A DNA stretch of 64,000 nucleotides from Halichondria panicea (GCF_963675165.1 NC_087386.1:6330066-6394065), one strand, 5' to 3'. Shown: positions 1-12,752, counted from the first letter of the stretch. Made by a program: numbers and translations. Notes: generated from the sequence alone by a model not told the origin.

Positions 1-89
1 TAGTGCACGATTACCATGCGCACTAACACCCAAGCAATGGACACCAGGCCTTTTCCCCTTTCGAAAAAAGCGGCCTAGGAACGAGGCTA
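1..89. repeat. Right end of a Mutator-like MITE (truncated by window edge)
   Basis: The sequence ends in the terminal motif GGCCTAGGAACGAGGCTA, followed by ACACAGAGG. It matches the right ends of two full elements at 17651-18211 and 34895-35455. The 34895 copy has ACACAGAGG on both sides, so this 9-mer is the target-site duplication. The left end lies outside the window. Confidence 0.7.
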
Positions 90-165
90 ACACAGAGGTG
101 ACAGTACACACACTCAACCATGGAATCAGCAGAGTACACAAACACCACCATGCAGCGTGACTCAC

Positions 166-3100
166 ATTAGTCTTGTTGTGAACGTCAGCCTTGGCCTCCA
201 ACAACATTCTAACAACTCCACAGTGACCATTCTGACTGGCCATGTACAATGCGGTGGTTCCATTCTGTACAGAGTCAAGATAGTACAGATCCACTCATTA
301 CACAATATCACTCATACAATATCACATGACTATCTACACTAATGTCAGGGCAGAGGAGGTACGACACTTATTTAATTGAAATCTTCATTTGTGATGACGT
401 TTGTTTAGCTGGTAGTTAAGGTTACGGTATACTGTTCCATCCACGCTCAAATCTGCGTGGGTGTTCAATGTAGTTCAGCTAGAAAAATGGCTCTCATCTG
501 GCAATGGTTATTCTGCGTTAATTCCAGGCACCAGGAAATCCCTCCTTACCGTATACTCTGCTGTTTCTTATTATACGAATAAAGGGGCAGGGTGACTCGA
601 AGAGTTTTTCCCAAGAGAGTAAGTTACAACAAAGTTACGGCTATTTTTCTAGCTGTTTTTGTAGGCTAATATGGCGACTGTAGAGTAGTAACAAGGATAT
701 ATTTTTTGCTGTAAGGTCTCTATGAACAAGATCTCTTCGAGTCGCCCTCCAGTAAGTCTTCAGGCATCGAATACTGGTCAGAAAGACAACCTAGAAGCTA
801 TGCAGTCAACAAAATTTGACGACAAAATACTTGTTTTTCCAGCTGACCTCAGACCACTTCATTGGATTACAAGACATATAAACTCTGAGTTATTATTGTA
901 GCTAGCATTGTTCCATGTTCTCTTTCCATTGATAACCATTGCAAGTTACAAAAATAACGTTGTGATGAGAAATAAATATCTTATGAATCATTCATGAGCA
1001 ATTAGTATACTGTAACCTTAACCGCGACAAACTCTATAGGCCTGTAGAACGCTTGTAACTAGCTGTTTAGCTAGCTCTGTACGTTGCTCAAGGTCTCTAT
1101 GGCTAGCTATAGTGTTTCTCCAGCTGAGGTCCTGGTTAGAACTTGTCCAGATGTATTTGTAGCAAGCATATCTCCTAACTGAATAGGGTTCACTGGGGTT
1201 CAGCGACGGAAACAGTTAGATCTATGTCTAAACTATACTACCCTTGACCCTTAGTCACAGAATAACAGAGTTATTGTAGGGAACACACTACATTGAAAAC
1301 CAATGTAAAAAAGATTGGAATGCAATTAAAAGAGAGATCACGATGCTGTTGTTACTGGCTACATGCATACAGAGCTGTCTGGTTGTCCTGTGTTATATAG
1401 ACCATAAACCATAATTATAATTATGTATAGCAGCAACTGGAGGGTTAGTGTAAAAGCTGGAATGCAGATATAGAACGGAACATGTAGCTGGCTGTAATCG
1501 TCACATGACACCTGTTATTGGAAAGAGGATCAACAACTTACACACACTGTTGCACAGTGGTAGATATTGAGATAACAGTTTCATTGTTGAGAGTATAAAT
1601 GTGGAATTTGCTGACTCCACAACCCAATGTGTGTGGAAATCAATGGCAAAAGGCTTGGTCAGTGTGTCTCTTCAACACACATAAATCGTTTAAAGTTTCA
1701 CCGAGGGTCAAAACTTTGCAGGCATGCAGATAGAAGAAAGGTATAGCTTTGGAGTGTCCTGTATAGCTATAGACTTCACACTCCACCTTACTTTGGGCAC
1801 AACATAATTACTTCGCTAAGTCTATAGACACGTATAATTATGTGTATTTGTAATGTTCAATGTTGCTACTATAATTATACTCAGTCTACTTTTTTACATA
1901 ATAGTCTTCTAAAATTAGCTTTGTGTCTATAAAAGGATTCTGTAGCACTTTTTACAAGTATTTAAGTCATACTACACTAAAAAAATACAGAGCACCATCA
2001 GCAGCTCTCTTTTTAGCCATTCCATATTCCGTTCTATTCCGCATTCCAGCTTTACACTAACCCGCAACTGGACCAGCTAATCCACTACTCAATACACTAC
2101 TCTAGTAAATCTGACCTCATTTTGAATGTCAACTCTAGCTTTAGCAGCAATCAATAATTCCACTGCCCTCACATGACCATAACAAGCAGCTACATACAAT
2201 GCTGTCGTTCCATCCTGTACACAGTCAAGATAGTACAGATCCACTCATTACACAATATCACTCATACAATATCACATGACTATCTACACTAATATCAGGG
2301 CAGAGGAGGTACGACATTGTTTTTTAATTGAATATTTCATTGTGATGACGTTTACGGGTTCAGCGACATAAACAGTTAGATCTAGGTCTAAACTATACTA
2401 CCCTTGAGCCTTAGTCACAGAATAACAGAGTTATTGTTGGGAACACATTATATCGAAAACAACGTAAAAATTGTTTGAATATATCATGAGATGCGTGTCG
2501 TACCTCGATACACCAACTACCAGTGCTCTCTACACAAACATGACTAGCTCTGGTGTCTAATAATGGACCAGGTCAACAGAACATGGGGAGGCTCTGTGGC
2601 TAGTGGCCTTTGAGATGTGTGTACAGCTACTTACACTCACCTCTTTGGGTACATCAACATTGGCCCCAGCATCGATTAGGAGCTCCATACATTTCTGGTG
2701 ACCATAGAAACTGGCTACCCAAAGAGGGGTCTGTCCCGACTGTACATAGGAGGAAAACAATGTAAACAGCATGTTGTGGGAAATGTGTTTGTACAACAAA
2801 ACCAACCTTTGTCTGAGTGTTGACTGTAGCCTTGGCTGCTAAGAGGACCCTCACTATCTCATCATGTCCATTCCTACTGGCCCAGTAAAGAGCAGTAGCA
2901 CCATTCTGAGGAACAGAGATCAACCAACGGACATATTGCAGTATTCCCGTGGCCTCGTCTGCCTGATTGGGATCAGCCCCACACTCCAGTAGCTCCAGAA
3001 CCACACCCACATCACCCGTCTTACAAGCTTCCAGAAATGCCTGGGAGAAAATACATTATCAGTAAAATACACCCAAAAGATGGAATGACAAAAATTGTAT

Positions 3101-4218
3101 GTACATGTTATATACTGTTCAAGATTCTATAGCCACCCACACAGAAGTACCAGCATACAGTCGACACTAACACTATATAAGCTGACAATGCACATTTGAT
3201 ACCTCCACCCACTCACTCACGTACCATCCTGGGCTGCTGTAGACACAGCTTTCTGAGTGAGACAATCACTTCGTCAACTGATGGTCTCTGTTGAGGTCGG
3301 TCATGGAGGCAGCTAACAACAAGAGGATAAAGAGCGTGTTTCTCCCCCATTTTGTCACCATGGACAGCAGTGCTTCGACGCATGAGCTCCACCTTTCCAT
3401 CATCCACGTACTTAATAGCATCGTGAGTTAAGTACGAGACTTTAGGGAAATCACCGATAACAGTGTGAATTATGAGATGACCGAATGAGAAGATGTCCAG
3501 CTTGGTAGTGTAGGTGGGCTGTTCGTCATGACACTCGGGAGGCATGTATTTTGGATTTCCTGGGACGCTTGTCAGTATATGAGTCAATCTGTCTAGGTCA
3601 ACATACCTGCAAATGAATATTAGGTTTTACATGCCTGCCTTTATTTTCCCACATGTATCGAACTCATTTAAAAAATCCTTTGTTGCAAAAAAATACGTAC
3701 CTGGAGACACCCAGGTCTCCGATCTTGGCAGTGAGGTCCTCAGTGAGCAAGATGTTGGGAGCAGTGAGGTCACGATGGATGAGGGGAGGGGTCAGAGAGT
3801 GGAGATAGCGAAGGCCTTTGGATACATCATACAGGATATGGATTCTAGTGGCGATATTCGTGTCTCGATGGGTTTCAAGGAATTTAGCCAAGTCGGAATG
3901 AAGCCTCTCCATTATTAGACTGATGTCGTTCTTATCGCGGCCGTAATGGACTCCAACGAAACCGACTATGTTGGGGTGATGTAAAACACTCAGAATACGA
4001 CATTCATTTCTGAACTTGGTCACAATCCTCTCCCTCTGTCCAAGGGATTGCTCTTGGAGCAATATGTGATGCAGCTTCTTAGCAATGCAGTCTCTTCCAT
4101 TCACCGTCACTCTAAAGACACAGCCATAAGCCCCTGAGCCAGCTTTGTTCTCCTCTAGATTCAATCCTTCCACCTGGACCACCAGAGCATCAAGGTCACT
4201 TCTTGATTTTGTAGCCAT
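166..4218 (-). CDS. TKL-type protein kinase with C-terminal ankyrin repeats, copy 1 (3' end outside window)
   Basis: Minus-strand exons are 4218-3701, 3606-3225, 3040-2954, 2905-2807, 2739-2641, 2214-2116 and 264-166. The first two encode a protein kinase domain of about 300 residues: glycine loop GSGAYGCVF, ATP-binding lysine in CIAKK, catalytic loop HRDLTAPN, metal-binding DLG in place of DFG, and PPE in place of APE. The others encode ankyrin repeats, for example TPLWVASFYGHQKCMELLID. The 99-bp exons each hold one 33-residue repeat in phase 0/0. ATG 4218 is the first in-frame methionine and lies 243 bp from the divergent GT25 start. Probable role: cytoplasmic kinase with an ankyrin binding surface; partner unknown. 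Oddity: the donor after exon 3 reads GC instead of GT, but the 48-nt intron there is open and in frame, so retention would add 16 residues. The 264-2116 stretch is intron with no supported gene. Confidence 0.85.
2305..2508. repeat. Short inverted-repeat element with GAGGTACGACA ends
   Basis: The left end GAGGTACGACA is mirrored by TGTCGTACCTC at the right end, about 0.2 kb apart. The same arrangement recurs at about 16447, 20611-20789 and 40271-40465, always in ankyrin-gene introns. It may be a small MITE carried along by the segmental duplications. No clear target-site duplication was found. Confidence 0.4.
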
Positions 4219-4461
4219 TTGCACAGTTTACATATAAGGGGCATGACACGTGCTTACTGCGCATGCTCAGATGTCCAAGAATGGCAGTTAGCAATAACAT
4301 CCTTCTCTTGTCAAGATAAAGAAGCACAGTTCTCCATCAAAGAAGCGAGGCTGCCACACAGACTCTGAGAGCGTAGATTAAGGAAGGAGTAAGGCTCCAG
4401 AAGCAGTGAAATAATTACCAGTCAGAAATATCCATTAAATTCCCAGCTCCACGGATCATCT
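4219..4461. promoter_or_regulatory. Divergent intergenic region between kinase-ankyrin and GT25 genes
   Basis: Only 243 bp separate the kinase ATG (minus, 4218) and the GT25 ATG (plus, 4462), so promoters for both must lie here or within the genes. A related region in the fourth block (55831-56652) has been split by a 605-bp transposon. No TATA box was confidently identified. A bidirectional promoter is inferred from geometry only. Confidence 0.45.
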
Positions 4462-5727
4462 ATGAATAGTCTCTCGATACACTGGATTGCACTTGCTGTG
4501 TGCATAGCTCTCCTAGTGACTGCCATACCGTCTGTATACATGTTGGACAATGGAGACTCCTCGTTAGAAGCAGCTGAAGATCTGCCAAGTGTCTTCCTTG
4601 CTATTCTGGCTAGAAATTCAGCTCACATGCTACCCAACTTTCTCGGTTATCTGGAGAACTTGGACTATCCTAAAGACAGGATTTCATTGTGGTAAGTTGC
4701 ACCTGCCACTATGCATCATAATTAGATGTTACTCTATATCAGATGCAATAGTTTGCAGAATTTCTATTTCTGTTTCTTGCATGCAAACAAAACCCTATTA
4801 TGTTTGTACCAGCCCCACCCACCTATGAATATCATTAACTACACTGTAGGATCAGAACAGACCATAACGGTGACAACACCACGGCAATACTTGCTGAGTG
4901 GGCAGAAAACGTTCAGCTCTTGTACAAATCGGTGGACTTGAAGTCATCAGACGAGTGGCTGTATCCGAACCTTGACCCCTTCGAGGAGCATGACGAGAGG
5001 TTCGTCCATGTTGCCCAGCTGAGACAGAAAGGTCTGGAGGCGGCCAGGCGTTCAGGGGCAGACTACCTCTTTGTGAGTTATCAGTGTGACCATCTCTAGC
5101 CTCGTTCCCGGCCCATCTATTGTAACGACCTAGCTAGGCTATCTCTAGACGTACCATTATGATACAGTGAAACCTGTCTATAGTGGTCACCCTGTAAGCA
5201 GGTCACCCTCTATAATACAGCCAGGTTAATGAGTCCCAAAGTCTCCATAGCATGTGTTTGGACCTGTGTTAGCAGGCCACCTCTTTATTTCAACCACTGT
5301 TAGTCTGCCCAAGACAGTAGTAGATACAGTTTTAGTTATTGCAATTTTGGTATCCACAGTATCTAGCTCAGATTAACTATACAATTGTTGTTTATCCAGC
5401 GGCTAGACTGTGACAACTTTCTGGTGAACAACAGGACACTACGGATTCTGATGGATCAGCAAAGGTAAGTCAGTGCATGTACAGTCCATAGGGAGGGGAT
5501 AACTTGTCTATATGTACGAGGCTTGCACTGAATACATTATTTGCTGACCTGTGCACTTTATTATGGTACATGTATGTACATGTAGAACAAGTTTGAATTG
5601 TCCCCTTCCCTCCACTGTAGATCTGCCCATGCACATTCTGAACACCGAGGTGTTTGGGTTCATGGTCAAACCAGAGGACTATGAGAGCCTGGACCACGCT
5701 GCCTCCACTTTAAGCTGGACAACCTTG
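4462..5727 (+). pseudogene. GT25 procollagen galactosyltransferase-like, copy A, 5' exons
   Basis: Exons are 4462-4691, 4850-5072, 5400-5464 and 5621-5727. Exon 1 begins with a hydrophobic N-terminus (IALAVCIALLVTAIPSVY), a likely signal peptide or anchor for ER entry. It continues into the GT25 N-terminal domain (VFLAILARNSAHMLPNFLGYL, then RTDHNGDNT). Exon 3 carries LDCDN, which fits the DxD metal/nucleotide-sugar motif. The family galactosylates hydroxylysine of collagen in the ER lumen. The exons matching 48823-48898 and 49141-49345 of copy C are missing. The last exon is 107 bp instead of 117 bp; the 10-bp deletion shifts the frame. With array A and the exons from 12000 it forms one disrupted gene. 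Intron 2 holds an old MITE. Confidence 0.8.
5164..5335. repeat. Degenerate pogo/Tigger-like MITE in GT25 intron
   Basis: It begins TA-CAGTGAAACCTGTCTATAG and contains blocks GGTCACCCT and CCACTGTTAGTCTGCCCAAG. These match the better-preserved element at 12753-13127. Copies occupy the same intron near 27129, 48109 and 57338, so the insertion predates the gene duplications. The right terminus is eroded. Confidence 0.55.
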
Positions 5728-5965
5728 GTAAGCCTCTACTTGCCCACTAGACACTCTCTGTATCACTAATGTTTTGCGAGTATTAAACATGATTATGTGA
5801 ACTTGCCGAGGGTTGATCAATTCTCAACAATAAAATTGCAAAACCTAAATTATTACTAGTAAATACACACGATCCTCGCCAGAACCCGATAGTTAGATCT
5901 AGCAAAAGGTCTGCTCATTTGCTAAGGTTTTTCACCAACAAAATAATTATTCTAGTAATAGGCTC
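5728..5965 (+). other. GT25 intron upstream of array A
   Basis: This is AT-rich intron sequence following the copy A exon-6 donor. It contains a weak inverted repeat (TTTTGCGAG near 5773 and TTGCAAAACC near 5835), probably another decayed small element. The stretch is related to 24735-24910. I see no gene. Confidence 0.5.
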
Positions 5966-8900
5966 CCTATACTGCACTAGTGTGTGTGTTGTCTCCCCCC
6001 CACACAGTGGACCACCCCCCTATACTGCATTAGTGTGTGTGTTGTCTCCCCCCACACGGTGGACCACCCCCCTATACTGCATTAGTGTGTGTGTTGTCTC
6101 CCCCCCACACGGTGGACCACCCCCCTATACTGCATTAGTGTGTGTGTTGTCTTCCCCCCACACGGTGGACCACCCCCCTATACTGCATTAGTGTGTGTGT
6201 TGTCTCCCCCCACACGGTGGACCACCCCCCTATACTGCATTAGTGTGTGTATTGTCTCCCCCCACACAGTGGACCACCCCCCTATACTGCATTAGTGTGT
6301 GTGTTGTCTCCCCCCACACAAGAGACCACCCCCCTATACTGCATTAGTGTGTGTGTTGTCTCCCCCCACACAGTGGACCACCCCCTATACTGCATTAGTG
6401 TGTGTCTTGTCTCCCCCCACACAGTGGACCACCCCCCTATACTGCATTAGTGTGTGTGTTGTCTCCCCCCACACAGTGGACCACCCCCTATACTGCATTA
6501 GTGTGTGTCTTGTCTCCTCCCACACAGTGGACCACCCCCCTATACTGCATTAGTGTGTGTGTTGTCTCCCCCCACACAGTGGACCACCCCCCTGTAATCC
6601 ATTAGTGTGTGTGTTGTCTCCCCCACACAGTGGACCACCCCCCTGTACTCCATTAGTGTGTGTGTTTTCTTCCCCACACAGTGGACCACCCCCCTGTACT
6701 CCATTAGTGTGTGTGTTGTCTCCCCCACACAGTGGACCACCCCCCTGTACTGCATTAGTGTGTGACAGTGGGCCACCCCCCTATACTGCACTAGTGTGTG
6801 TGTTGTCTCCCCCCACACAGTGGACCACCCCCCTATACTGCACTAGTGTGTGTATTGTCTCCCCCCACACAGTGGACCACCCCCCTATACTGCACTAGTG
6901 TGTGTATTGTCTCCCCCCACACGGTGGACCACCCCCCTATACTGCATTAGTGTGTGTGTTGTCTCCCCCCACACGGTGGACCACCCCCCTATACTGCATT
7001 AGTGTGTGTGTTGTCTCCCCCCCACACGGTGGACCACCCCCCTATACTGCATTAGTGTGTGTGTTGTCTTCCCCCCACACGGTGGACCACCCCCCTATAC
7101 TGCATTAGTGTGTGTGTTGTCTTCCCCCCACACGGTGGACCACCCCCCTATACTGCATTAGTGTGTGTGTTGTCTCCCCCCCACATGGTGGACCACCCCC
7201 CTATACTGCATTAGTGTGTGTGTTGTCTCCCCCCACACAGTGGACCACCCCCCTATACTGCATTAGTGTGCGCGTTGTCTCCCCCCACACAGTGGACCAC
7301 CCCCCTATACTGCATTAGTGTGTGTGTTGTCTCCCCCCACACAGTGGACCACCCCCCTATACTGCATTAGTGTGTGAGTTTTCTCCCCCCACACGGTGGA
7401 CCACCCCCCTATACTGCATTAGTGTGTGTGTTGTCTCCCCCCACACAGTGGACCACCCCCTATACTGCATTAGTGTGTGTCTTGTCTCCCCCCACACAGT
7501 GGACCACCCCCCTATACTGCATTAGTGTGTGTGTTGTCTCCCCCCACACAGTGGACCACCCCCCTGTAATCCATTAGTGTGTGTTGTCTCCCCCACACAG
7601 TGGACCACCCCCCTGTACTCCATTAGTGTGTGTGTTTTCTTCCCCACACAGTGGACCACCCCCCTGTACTCCATTAGTGTGTGTGTTGTCTCCCCCACAC
7701 AGTGGACCACCCCCCTGTACTGCATTAGTGTGTGACAGTGGGCCACCCCCCTATACTGCACTAGTGTGTGTGTTGTCTCCCCCCACACAGTGGACCACCC
7801 CCCTATACTGCACTAGTGTGTGTGTTGTCTCCCCCCACACAGTGGACCACCCCCCTATACTGCACTAGTGTGTGTATTGTCTCCCCCCACACAGTGGACC
7901 ACCCCCCTATACTGCATTAGTGTGTGTGTTGTCTCCCCCCACACAGTGGACCACCCCCCTATACTGCACTAGTGTGTGTGTTGTCTCCCCCCACACAGTG
8001 GACCACCCCCCTGTACTGCATTAGTGTGTGTATTGTCTCCCCACACACAGTGGACCACCCCCCTATACTGCATTAGTGTATGTGTTGTCTCCCCCCACAC
8101 AGTGGACCACCCCCCTATACTGCACTAGTGTGTGTGTTGTCTCCCCCCACACAGTGGACCACCCCCCTGTACTGCATTAGTGTGTGTATTGTCTCCCCAC
8201 ACACAGTGGACCACCCCCTATACTGCATTAGTGTATGTGTTGTCTCCCCCCACACAGTGGACCACCCCCCTATACTGCATTAGTGTGTGTATTGTCTCCC
8301 CCCACACAGTGGACCACCCCCCTATACTGCACTAGTGTGTGTATTGTCTCCCCCCACACAGTGGACCACCCCCCTATACTGCATTAGTGTGTGTGTTGTC
8401 TCCCCCCACACAGTGGACCACCCCCCTATACTGCATTAGTGTGTGTGTTGTCTCCCCCCACACAGTGGACCACCCCCCTATACTGCACTAGTGTGTGTAT
8501 TGTCTCCCCCCACACAGTGGACCACCCCTATACTGCATTTTGTGTGCGTTGTCTCCCCCCACACAGTGGACCACCCCCCTATACTGCACTAGTGTGTGTA
8601 TTGTCTCCCCCCACACAGTGGACCACCCCCCTATACTGCACTAGTGTGTGTATTGTCTCCCCCCACACAGTGGACCACCCCCCTGTACTGCATTAGTGTG
8701 TGTATTGTCTCCCCCCACACAGTGGACCACCCCCCTATACTGCACTAGTGTGTGTATTGTCTCCCCCCACACAGTGGACCACCTCCCTATACTGCATTAG
8801 TGTGTGTGTTGTCTCCCCCCACACAGTGGACCACCCCCCTATACTGCATTAGTGTGCGTGTTGTCTCCCCCCACACAGTGGACCACCTCCCTATACTGCA

Positions 8901-11900
8901 TTAGTGTGTGTGTTGTCTCCCCCCACACAGTGGACCACCCCCCTATACTGCATTAGTGTGCGTGTTGTCTCCCCCCACACAGTGGACCACCTCCCTATAC
9001 TGCATTAGTGTGTGTGTTGTCTCCCCCCACACAGTGGACCACCCCCCTATACTGCACTAGTGTGCGTGTTGTCTCCCCCCACACAGTGGACCACCCCCCT
9101 ATACTGCATTAGTGTGCGTGTTGTCTCCCCCCACACAGTGGACCACCCCCCTATACTGCATTAGTGTGCGTGTTGTCTCCCCCCACACAGTGGACCACCT
9201 CCCTATACTGCATTAGTGTGCGTGTTGTCTCCCCCCACACAGTGGACCACCTCCCTATACTGCATTAGTGTGCGTGTTGTCTCCCCCCACACAGTGGACC
9301 ACCCCCTACATGTATACTGCATTAGTGTGTGTATTGTCTCCCCCCACACAGTGGACCACCCCCTATACTGCATTAGTGTGCGTGTTGTCTCCCCCCACAC
9401 AGTGGACCACCCCCCTATACTGCATTAGTGTGCGTGTTGTCTCCCCCCACACAGTGGACCACCCCCCCTATACTGCACTAGTGTGTGTGTTGTCTCCCCC
9501 CACACAGTGGACCACCCCCCCTATACTGCATTAGTGTGCGTGTTGTCTCCCCCCACACAGTGGACCACCCCCCCTATACTGCATTAGTGTGTGTGTTGTC
9601 TCCCCCCACACAGTGGACCACCCCCCTATACTGCATTAGTGTGTGTGTTGTCTCCCCCCACACAGTGGACCACCCCCCTATACTGCATTAGTGTGCGTAT
9701 TGTCTCCCCCCACACAGTGGACCACCCCCCTATACTGCATTAGTGTGCGTATTGTCTCCCCCCACACAGTGGACCACCCCCCTATACTGCATTAGTGTGC
9801 GTATTGTCTCCCCCCACACAGTGGACCACCCCCCTATACTGCATTAGTGTGTGTATTGTCTCCCCCCACACAGTGGACCACCCCCCTATACTGCATTAGT
9901 GTGTGTGTTGTCTCCCCCCACACCGTGGACCACCCCCCTATACTGCATTAGTGTGCGTGTTGTCTCCCCCCACACGGTGGACCACCCCCTATACTGCATT
10001 AGTGTGTGTGTTGTCTCCCCCCACACGGTGGACCACCCCCCTATACTGCATTAGTGTGCGTGTTGTCTCCCCCCACACGGTGGACCACCCCCCTATACTG
10101 CATTAGTGTGTGTGTTGTCTCCCCCCACACGGTGGACCACCCCCCTATACTGCATTAGTGTGCGTGTTGTCTCCCCCCACACAGTGGACCACCCCCCCTA
10201 TACTGCATTAGTGTGCGTATTGTCTCCCCCCACACAGTGGACCACCCCCCTGTACTGCATTAGTGTGCGTGTTGTCTCCCCCCACACAGTGGACCACCCC
10301 CCTATACTGCATTAGTGTGCGTATTGTCTCCCCCCACACAGTGGACCACCCCCCTATACTGCATTAGTGTGTGTATTGTCTCCCCCCACACAGTGGACCA
10401 CCCCCCTATACTGCATTAGTGTGTGTATTGTCTCCCCCCACACAGTGGACCACCCCCCTATACTGCATTAGTGTGTGTGTTGTCTCCCCCCACACAGTGG
10501 ACCACCCCCCTATACTGCATTAGTGTGTGTGTTGTCTCCCCCCACACAGTGGACCACCCCCCTATACTGCATTAGTGTGTGTATTGTCTCCCCCCACACA
10601 GTGGACCACCCCCCTATACTGCATTAGTGTGTGTATTGTCTCCCCCCACACAGTGGACCACCCCCCTATACTGCATTAGTGTGTGTATTGTCTCCCCCCA
10701 CACAGTGGACCACCCCCCTATACTGCATTAGTGTGTGTGTTGTCTCCCCCCACACAGTGGACCACCCCCCTATACTGCATTAGTGTGTGTATTGTCTCCC
10801 CCCACACAGTGGACCACCCCCCTATACTGCATTAGTGTGTGTATTGTCTCCCCCCACACAGTGGACCACCCCCCTATACTGCATTAGTGTGCGTGTTGTC
10901 TCCCCCCACACGGTGGACCACCCCCTATACTGCATTAGTGTGTGTGTTGTCTCCCCCCACACAGTGGACCACCCCCCTATACTGCATTAGTGTGCGTGTT
11001 GTCTCCCCCCACACAGTGGACCACCCCCCTATACTGCATTAGTGTGCGTGTTGTCTCCCCCCACACGGTGGACCACCCCCCTATACTGCATTAGTGTGTG
11101 TGTTGTCTCCCCCCACACGGTGGACCACCCCCCTATACTGCATTAGTGTGCGTGTTGTCTCCCCCCACACAGTGGACCACCCCCCTATACTGCATTAGTG
11201 TGCGTGTTGTCTCCCCCCACACAGTAGACCACCCCCCCTATACTGCACTAGTGTGTGTATTGTCTCCCCCCACACAGTGGACCACCCCCCTATACTGCAT
11301 TAGTGTGCGTGTTGTCTCCCCCCACACAGTGGACCACCCCCCTATACTGCATTAGTGTGCGTGTTGTCTCCCCCCACACAGTGGACCACCCCCCTATACT
11401 GCATTAGTGTGCGTGTTGTCTCCCCCCACACAGTGGACCACCCCCCTATACTGCATTAGTGTGCGTGTTGTCTCCCCCCACACAGTGGACCACCCCCTAT
11501 ACTGCATTAGTGTGCGTGTTGTCTCCCCCCACACAGTGGACCACCCCCCTATACTGCATTAGTGTGCGTGTTGTCTCCCCCCACACAGTGGACCACCCCC
11601 CTATACTGCATTAGTGTGCGTGTTGTCTCCCCCCACACAGTGGACCACCCCCTATACTGCATTAGTGTGTGTGTTGTCTCCCCCCACACAGTGGACCACC
11701 CCCCTATACTGCACTAGTGTGTGTGGTCTCCCCCCACACAGTAGACCACCCCCCTATACTGCATTAGTGTGCGTGTTGTCTCCCCCCACACAGTGGACCA
11801 CCCCCTATACTGCATTAGTGTGTGTGTTGTCTCCCCCCACACAGTAGACCACCCCCCTATACTGCATTAGTGTGCGTGTTGTCTCCCTCCACACAGTGGA

Positions 11901-11999
11901 CCACCCCCCTATACTGCATTAGTGTGCGTGTTGTCTCCCTCCACACAGTGGACCACCCCCCTATACTGCATTAGTGCGCGTATTGTCTCCCCCCCACAG
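5966..11999 (+). repeat. Minisatellite array A, ~52-bp unit derived from GT25 intron/exon-7 boundary
   Basis: About 116 head-to-tail units of 52 bp. A unit comprises TGGACCACCCCCCTATACTG, then CA(T/C)TAG, a TG-rich run, TTGTCTCCCCCC and ACACAG. Variants alternate at fixed positions (CACAG/CACGG, ATACTG/GTACTG, CATTAG/CACTAG, five to seven C). A higher-order repeat is visible: the rare TGTGACAGTGGGCCACC unit recurs at about 6761 and 7731, a 970-bp offset. The final unit is continuous with GT25 exon 7 at 12000. Open frames inside are repeat artefacts: 52 is not a multiple of 3, so they cycle through frames. Confidence 0.97.
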
Positions 12000-12315
12000 T
12001 GGACCACCCCCCTATACTGTACAGTCAGTACATCTCCAGACCACCCCCTGTCAAGAACAACTTGGGGTTGGACGCGGTAAGCTGTCTCTACTATTACAGT
12101 TATGTTGTATGTGTACGGAAATCATAAAAGTTCACTGATAATTTCCAAACAATATTTGGTAGGTGTTCATGATTGGGCTAGTACGGAGGCCAGAAAGAAG
12201 GAACCGGATGATTTTAAGCCTGGACAAGCTCAACTTCAACTACACCCTCTTTGATGCTGTCAATGGAAGGTGAGAGAAAATTAATAAGTATACATCGTAT
12301 GGAGTAAGGTTTTAG

Positions 12316-12475
12316 ATAGTGGCTTATCACGTCCAACCCCAAATTGTCATTGAGAGAGGGTAGTCTTGAGATGTACTGCATGGTGTAGAGTATAGGTTCA
12401 CTGTGTGTGAGGGGAGACATAACTGGCTGTACAATACAGAGGGATGGGGGAGGAGACAATACACACTAATTGATA
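12316..12475 (-). repeat. Diverged inverted copy of GT25 exon 7 and its acceptor inside intron 8
   Basis: Read on the minus strand, this stretch encodes QYISRLPSLNDNLGLDV, closely resembling exon 7 (QYISRPPPVKNNLGLDA). It is preceded by TGTCTCCCCTCACACACAG and by a second partial unit (ATTAGTGTGTATTGTCTCC). Acceptor, exon and part of the array have thus been duplicated in inverted orientation about 0.3 kb downstream. The transcript could fold exon 7 back onto this copy. The same structure is present in copy C (53405-53570) and tripled in copy B (32141-32446). Confidence 0.75.
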
Positions 12476-12752
12476 CACAAGGATGTGGCGGGGAACTCAT
12501 ATTTAAAAGAACCTCTTTTGTTTATTTTATCTTTGGCCACTACAGACAGTTGAATCAGAGCTACCTGGACAGTATGGGTATCAAGTACCTACCTGGCTGG
12601 AAGGACCCTTGGAGAGAACGACCTATGACCTTTGGAGAGGTCGGCTGTTTCCTTAGTCTCCACACGATATGGCAGCAGGTGAGTGGGCGTTAGTGGACAC
12701 TTGTTGATGTGTACAGAAAGTATTGCTACCTGTTGCATTGTGGGCACTTGTA

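Noticed and set aside
3613-3918. Plus-strand open frame over the kinase exon (and 22437-22742)
   Set aside because: It is the antisense shadow of the conserved kinase exon; both copies are open because the exon is.
9203-9400. Minus-strand open frames in arrays (MWGETTRTLMQYRG type), also at 6540, 31035, 51541 and 52060
   Set aside because: These are the antisense reading of the same minisatellite, open because CTAATG replaces stops. They are present wherever the array is and carry no gene features.
5966-11999. CRISPR array
   Set aside because: The repeat is continuous with no unique spacers, in an intron-containing animal-type genome.
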